Shown here: piece by piece, positions 59,791 through 64,000 of the stretch
Layout: every line of letters begins with the position of its first letter
Position numbering within the stretch: position 1 is the stretch's first letter
NCBI GenBank assembly: GCA_933207985.1
Contig: OW240918.1
Coordinates: 109,482,992 to 109,546,991 of the forward strand
DNA: 64,000 bases
DNA from: Pelobates cultripes
Taxonomy: Eukaryota; Chordata; Amphibia; Anura; Pelobatidae
Reading direction: 5' to 3'
Translations under genes and position numbers: made by a program
Notes under the pieces: model-generated
What the model was told of the DNA's origin: nothing
The model's database searches: none
What the model saw: only the letters and a program-made list of their open reading frames with translations

Positions 59791-59840
59791 GAAGCCCCTG
59801 ACGCGCACGCTTCGCCCCACTTGGCTCGTCAGAGGGGAAC
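59791..59840 (-). ncRNA. Hammerhead-ribozyme-like motif of the left Penelope copy
   Basis: On the minus strand the core box CTGACGA (complement of 59826-59832) is preceded by CCCCT. Stem II GCC-AAGT-GGGGC comes next, then GAAG (59813-59810) in place of GAAA, a short stem-loop, then GTC (59802-59800) and AGGGG (59799-59795). That gives stem I of 5 bp and a minimal stem III, the known Penelope layout. The A-to-G change in the GAAA box should weaken or abolish cleavage. Confidence 0.72.
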
Positions 59841-59924
59841 CAGTCAAAATAAAAAGGAAAGAGTCGATGTTCATTGGTCCAGGTAAGCAACTCCAATCGG
59901 CTGGAAACTAATGATGTCATAAAT

Positions 59925-60360
59925 GGTAGGTACAACACTTAAAAGAAAAATGTTTTAACCTGTTTGGGTAACAAACCGTACTGAAGATTCATATATTGAG
60001 AAAATAGTATGGAATATAAATAATATTGATAAATAAATCTATATAGATAGACTCCAGGAAAGCAAGGTACATTAGTAACCAGATTATAATGTCGATTGTT
60101 AACTAAATATAAATAAAAAATACAATGAAAATATATTAGTGAATGTTATCAACTTAATAACATCCTAGAGAGTAGGTACAACACTTTGAAGAAAATTTTA
60201 AACCATTTGAGTAGCAAACTGAATGGAGGATTCATATATTGAAAGAATAATATGGAATATAAATAATATTAATAAACAGATCATAAACTACATAGTTAGT
60301 AGAGACTCCAAGATAGCGGGGTGCATTAGTAACCAAATTAATTGTTAACTGGGTATATTA
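59925..60360 (-). repeat. Tandem duplication of about 240 bp in the left Penelope copy
   Basis: The order GGTAGGTACAACACTT - TATGGAATATAAATAATATT - AGACTCCA - GCATTAGTAACCA occurs twice (about 59927-60110 and 60172-60350). It lies between the RT remnant and the terminal region. Confidence 0.8.
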
Positions 60361-60365
60361 GGGTA

Positions 60366-60925
60366 TGCTTTTTGTTTGAACATCATTCATAATGTTTTTG
60401 CTTCCTGGTGGAAGGTTTCATCATTGGAGCAATTACGTCTAGCCCATAAGTATTGCCCATAAGGAATGCCTGATTTGAGTTTCATTGGGTGATGGCTATT
60501 CCAATTCAATAAACTATTTGTTGCTGTGGGCTTCTGATGTAATTCTGTTTCAATGGCTCCATCTGGAAGATTTTAATATTCAAATCAAGAAAAATCAATT
60601 GTTCAGCATCAATCACATGAGTCAATTGAAGGCCAATGGAATTGTTATTCAATAGTTTGACCAATTCTTCAAATTGATTAACAGACCCCAGCCAGAATAC
60701 CAAGATATTATCAATGTACCTATGCCAGCTATAAATATAGCTCTGGTAATTGGCTTTGATGGTTTGTTCCAAGATTGTTTCCTCCCACCAGCATAGGTAA
60801 AGATTGGCATAGCTTGGGGCACAAGCTGTGCCCATTGCTGTGCCCCTGAGTTGAAGATAATATACGCCATTAAATACAAAAAAATTGTGAGTTAAGACGT
60901 ATTCCAATTTACAGGACACTAAACC
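60366..60925 (-). pseudogene. Penelope-like reverse transcriptase fragment (left copy)
   Basis: ORF 60919-60506 encodes LEYVLTHNFFVFNGVYYLQL, then RGTAMGTACAPSYANLYLCW and WEETIL, then HRYIDNILVFW, where the family has RYIDD. FLDLNIKI follows, and then, after a stop, the YGQYLWARRNCSND-type end. These phrases are diagnostic of Penelope RT. The fragment starts in the middle of the palm and stops at about 60366. The GIY-YIG endonuclease is absent. The second catalytic aspartate is replaced by asparagine. Confidence 0.9.
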
Positions 60926-60959
60926 ATCTCTAATCTTACTAGAAGATCTTGTTGTACCA

Positions 60960-61142
60960 CCCTATTGCCTTTTAGGGAGCTTGGATGTTGTGGCACTCTA
61001 TAATAACATCCCTCATGACAAAGGATTTATTGCAACCAGATACTTTCTCCATAAATCCAGCAAATGTTCTCCAACACAAAGTGATTTCATCATTCAACTT
61101 TTGGAATACGTCTTAACTCACAATTTTTTTGTATTTAATGGC
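60960..61142 (+). pseudogene. Penelope-like reverse transcriptase fragment (right copy)
   Basis: ORF 60981-61217 encodes LDVVALYNNIPHDKGFIATR, then YFLHKSSKCSPTQSDFIIQ, then the same LEYVLTHNFFVFNGVYY as the left copy. It therefore supplies the RT segment just upstream of the left fragment, with a 17-residue overlap. At 61143 it jumps into the terminal region. The first catalytic aspartate (DVVALY) is kept. The two fragments meet at 60926-60960, the centre of the inverted structure. Confidence 0.88.
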
Positions 61143-61143
61143 G

Positions 61144-62690
61144 TATATTATGTTGTACCTACCCTCTATGACGTCATTAGTTTCCAGCCAATTGGAGTTA
61201 CTTACCTGGACCAATGAACATCGACTCTTTCCTTTTTAAACCCGGTATTTTATTTTGACCGGTTCCCCTCTGACGAGCCAAGTTGGGCGAAACGCGCGCA
61301 TCAGGGGCTTCATACATACTGTCTCCTTATCAGAGGATGACAGTAACTCTACCTGTCTTTTTTTCTATTTAGATTATATTATAGCATGGGAAGACTTAGG
61401 TGCCCTTGAAGGCACGGGGGAGAGTTTATAGTACTAAGTGTATTCAGTTGTTTTTTCAGTACCCTCTATAGAACCATCTACTAAGACTACATTTCCTTGG
61501 GAACACTTAGGTGCCCTTGTAGGCACGGGGGCGAGCTGTTAGTGTGGAAATTATCATAATTAGCAATTTCTATCCTTCTCATATTATCTTTTTTGCTATT
61601 ATGTCTTCCACTATTTTATTCTCTGGTGTAGGCTACAGGTCTTATCAGCTGAGTATAGCCTGTACCCGCTATTTTCTAATTAAGTTTTTTCTATTAGAAT
61701 CTCAGTACGCCAGTAGACCGCTTACCATCAGCATCGCTAATTATTAAGGCACAGACTATCAAATGCCGTAATTATCATTTCAGCAGCTTCTATAGTATTT
61801 GGCTTACATTAATATCTATTACTTATATGCCAATTACTATATACCCATAGGTATCACATTCAACAACATCATGCTAGAACCTGCAGTCTATACACCGATA
61901 ACTATTGACAGGCTTTACGAACTACAAATATTCATACGCTCGTAACGTATACTGTCATATTTAGCAGGATTGATTTTACTTGCCATAACTATATACCTAG
62001 ACCTATAGTCTCTACACCGTCATTTTGGCTCCTAGTAGAGATAATTCTGTGCGACTTTTGGCAGTATCTAGCAATAATATGCTTGCACTACATGCTACCC
62101 CGATAATTATTTTGCACTCCTTCTACTTCACTATTACTAGTATGGCTATCATTAACTAATGTCTTCCCATTAACACAGACGTGTGCTGCTACTTCATTAC
62201 TCTTATATTTTTAGGACATTAGAGTTAACTTTTCAGATTATCACACTGCCACAGTAGATTGATCTTTTGATACACTTATCTAATTACTCTGAGACTTATT
62301 GATACATTCCATTATATTGAGACTTGTTGATACATGTATCTTAAGTAAATCAGTATTGTGTCTCACTGATATATGCATCATAACAGTATTTTGTTTATTT
62401 CTTTTTTGTTTTTTTCACTCTGTATATTGGTAGCACTTTTGGGTTTTTGCTAAATTATTTTTTTATATTACTTAGAATCTAATAAACTATTTTTTGTTTT
62501 TTGACCTTTGGTCTTTTTAACTCGTGCTTCTGACTCTTATATAATTTTTGGTCATTATGTAGTACAGGCACAAGTTGCCTCCTCCCAATAATTTCTTGGT
62601 ACACTACTCTTGAGGTTTTTGTTCATTTCTACTAGGGGTTACCCCCCTGCTCCTAGTGTACCTTGTTTGGCTGTATGCAGTTAGTTTCTT
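61144..62690 (+). mobile_element. Right Penelope terminal region (pseudo-LTR) with intact DIRS target site
   Basis: This is the uninterrupted counterpart of the left arm. At 61370-61400 the sequence CTATTTAG followed by ATTATATTATAGCATGGGAA is the unbroken form of the site split by the DIRS element. It then mirrors 53790-52541 down to the AGTTGCCTCCTCCCAATAA block (62575). About 70 bases past the mirrored part (62620-62690) are unique to this end. Confidence 0.85.
61261..61311 (+). ncRNA. Hammerhead-ribozyme-like motif of the right Penelope copy
   Basis: CCCCT (61265-61269) precedes box CTGACGA (61270-61276). Stem II GCCAAGTTGGGC (61277-61288), then an intact GAAA (61289-61292), lead to a short stem III with one C-A mismatch. 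The cleavage position follows C61302, and AGGGG (61303-61307) closes stem I. This type I minimal layout is known from Penelope-like elements. The conserved core is intact, so self-cleavage is possible but stem III looks weak. Confidence 0.78.
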
Positions 62691-63600
62691 CTATCAGAAG
62701 TTATATCCCAACCAGACTCCACAATAATTATGAACGAATGTCAGGTCGTCTCCAGGGTGCTGAGAGCAAATACACGAGGCGTTGCACAGATGGGTTCAGG
62801 TTAGAGATCAGTATAGATAGGCAAGAATCCAACATACACGAACAGGCCCTCTCCCCCGGGCGACAACACACAAACCGACACAGATGAAAAGATAGCACAC
62901 ACATAGTAAGGCAGGCTTAACTCCCACCCAGCTGCAGGCCAAAGCCCTTTACAAGGACAACGAGTTATCCATCATAGCAGGTTGCTACATTTCCCCTTTC
63001 CCCTCCCTCCACCCCTACATTAAACTATCCCCAGTGTTCCAGGGCTATTCAGGGATCCTAAGGGCATACATTGAAATTGTATTAGTTACGGAGGAAACAA
63101 GGTGACACGAAAAGTGCAATCAAACTCCTATCAAGTAATCCGAAGCTGCAGCTGTGGACCTGGCTCTGCACCAGGTACGAAGCTGTGCAACAATTTTATA
63201 CGTAAAGTAAAGGTCACTCCCCTAAATATATCGGAACTACTAAGGTTAACAAAAAGTATATTGAGTAGCAAAAATTCAAGCACCTTGTAACGCGCACAGC
63301 CCCTATTTTCGCACGCATGTATGGGGAATTCTAAACAAATAAACCAGTATATGATGTACTATGTGACTCACGCTTGGCCTATGTTAATGCGACCATAAGT
63401 GTTACAGCACAAACTTGTCACCACTAAGTTTTCAAAATGTAAACCACATTGTATACCTCATGCACCAATGTAAATATTGTAATGCCTACTCTGTGAAGTA
63501 TGTACCTGAATCAGCTCTTCAGAGCAATATTTTACCCGCCCCCTTTATTTTCTGTACCCTTGTTTATTGTTCTTATAAATGAAAATTGCAATAAAAGCAA
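62691..63600 (+). mobile_element. L1/Tx1-like LINE, downstream half and 3' end
   Basis: After the right target duplication (62691-62704) the LINE frame resumes as SYIPTRLHNNYERMSGRL and runs open to 62887. The 3' UTR continues to about 63600, with AATAAA at 63590 and an A-rich end. Joining 52540 to 62705 restores one continuous C-terminal frame of the LINE, confirming that both parts were one element. Confidence 0.75.
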
Positions 63601-64000
63601 GACATTGGAAAAGAAAAAATTATATAAGGTAAAACATTTCTGCTGTCTTTATTTTAGTTTATTTTATTTCATGTTTTACTATCTTTTCTTCTCTATTTTG
63701 TTAGAATAAAATGTTTATATCTCATATTGCATTTTTATAAAGATTTGTGATTCACTAACATATTGACAATCTTTCAGAAAGCTCTTAAAAATAAAAAAAA
63801 ATTCCAGTGTTCATTATTTTCCTGAGACCTTTCTGTTTGCAAAACGTTTTCCTAAATGATATTTTCATATACCAGACAAAATACACTTCATATGTTACCA
63901 TAGTAGAAGGATTGTAACAACTAAGAAAAACAAAATGTTGATGCAGGTTATTTTAACTCATTCAATACACTGATGAACAATAATCTATTCTATGGAAATA
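63601..64000. other. Unique AT-rich DNA
   Basis: Nothing recognised. Confidence 0.4.

Larger units (their letters stand above)
52541..62690. mobile_element. Penelope-like composite: two head-to-head copies forming a large inverted repeat
   Basis: A 10.15-kb insertion with 14-bp target duplications. The left half is a minus-strand Penelope copy (60925 down to 52541, interrupted by the DIRS element 53791-59731). The right half is a plus-strand copy (60960-62690). The terminal regions form an inverted repeat of about 1.45 kb: 52541-53790 plus 59732-59929, against 61144-62620. Both halves carry part of the same Penelope RT gene. Both share a hammerhead-like motif and the GGGCACCTAAGT...CTTCCCA blocks. 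Inverted partial copies with terminal pseudo-LTRs are known for Penelope-like elements, so this may have inserted as one unit. Confidence 0.85.

Overview
This window reads as repeat-rich intergenic DNA from a vertebrate, most likely an anuran amphibian. That assignment is inferred from the transposon mix: CR1/L2, L1/Tx1, Penelope, DIRS, Ngaro-like, Ty3/Gypsy, Tc1 and many hAT elements, plus short TTAA and hAT MITEs of a frog-like kind. I find no convincing host protein-coding gene, tRNA, CRISPR array or bacterial-type operon. Almost every long open reading frame belongs to a decayed transposable element or translates a microsatellite or minisatellite.

Layout. 1-1045: CR1/L2 LINE relic (minus). 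1046-7760: a dispersed repeat module split by a 5.2-kb Ngaro-like tyrosine-recombinase retroelement (1639-6851), followed by an 18S-rRNA-derived segment (7198-7684). 8618-10340: 3' part of an L1/Tx1-like LINE. 11788-13799: Tc1-like element split by a 1.2-kb hAT element. 13800-22575: mostly unique AT-rich DNA with a CR1 3' end, a MITE and a (CT)n(TA)n tract. 22578-24345: TTAA MITE, a second 18S-derived repeat copy (minus) and module copies. 25708-27300: hAT-type end and GT-rich DNA. 27790-34373: a Ty3/Gypsy element (minus) broken up by hAT, Penelope-like and solo-LTR insertions. 34946-35393: a second solo Gypsy LTR. 38765-43835: MITE, hAT transposase relic, dispersed modules, and a DNA element holding a minisatellite and a 223-bp palindrome. 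49023-50820: hAT-type repeats. 51210-63600: one L1/Tx1-like LINE split by a 10.15-kb insertion.

The 52541-62690 insertion is the most striking structure. Two head-to-head Penelope copies, each with a hammerhead-ribozyme-like motif, sit between 14-bp target duplications inside the LINE reading frame. One Penelope arm was then entered by a 5.9-kb DIRS element with inverted terminal repeats and an internal region complementary to its own circle junction. The other arm preserves the uninterrupted target site. A TTAA MITE lies inside the DIRS element. The insertion order is therefore LINE, then Penelope, then DIRS; the MITE also came after the DIRS sequence it sits in.

The second unusual theme is a dispersed repeat made of permuted 18S rRNA fragments (a segment near 18S nt 200-560 placed before one near nt 40-190). 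It is carried in two copies that share the same LTR-fragment insertion.

Family assignments rest on recognised protein and terminal motifs read by eye. No database search was possible, and most internal element boundaries are approximate to within some tens of bases unless a target duplication is stated.
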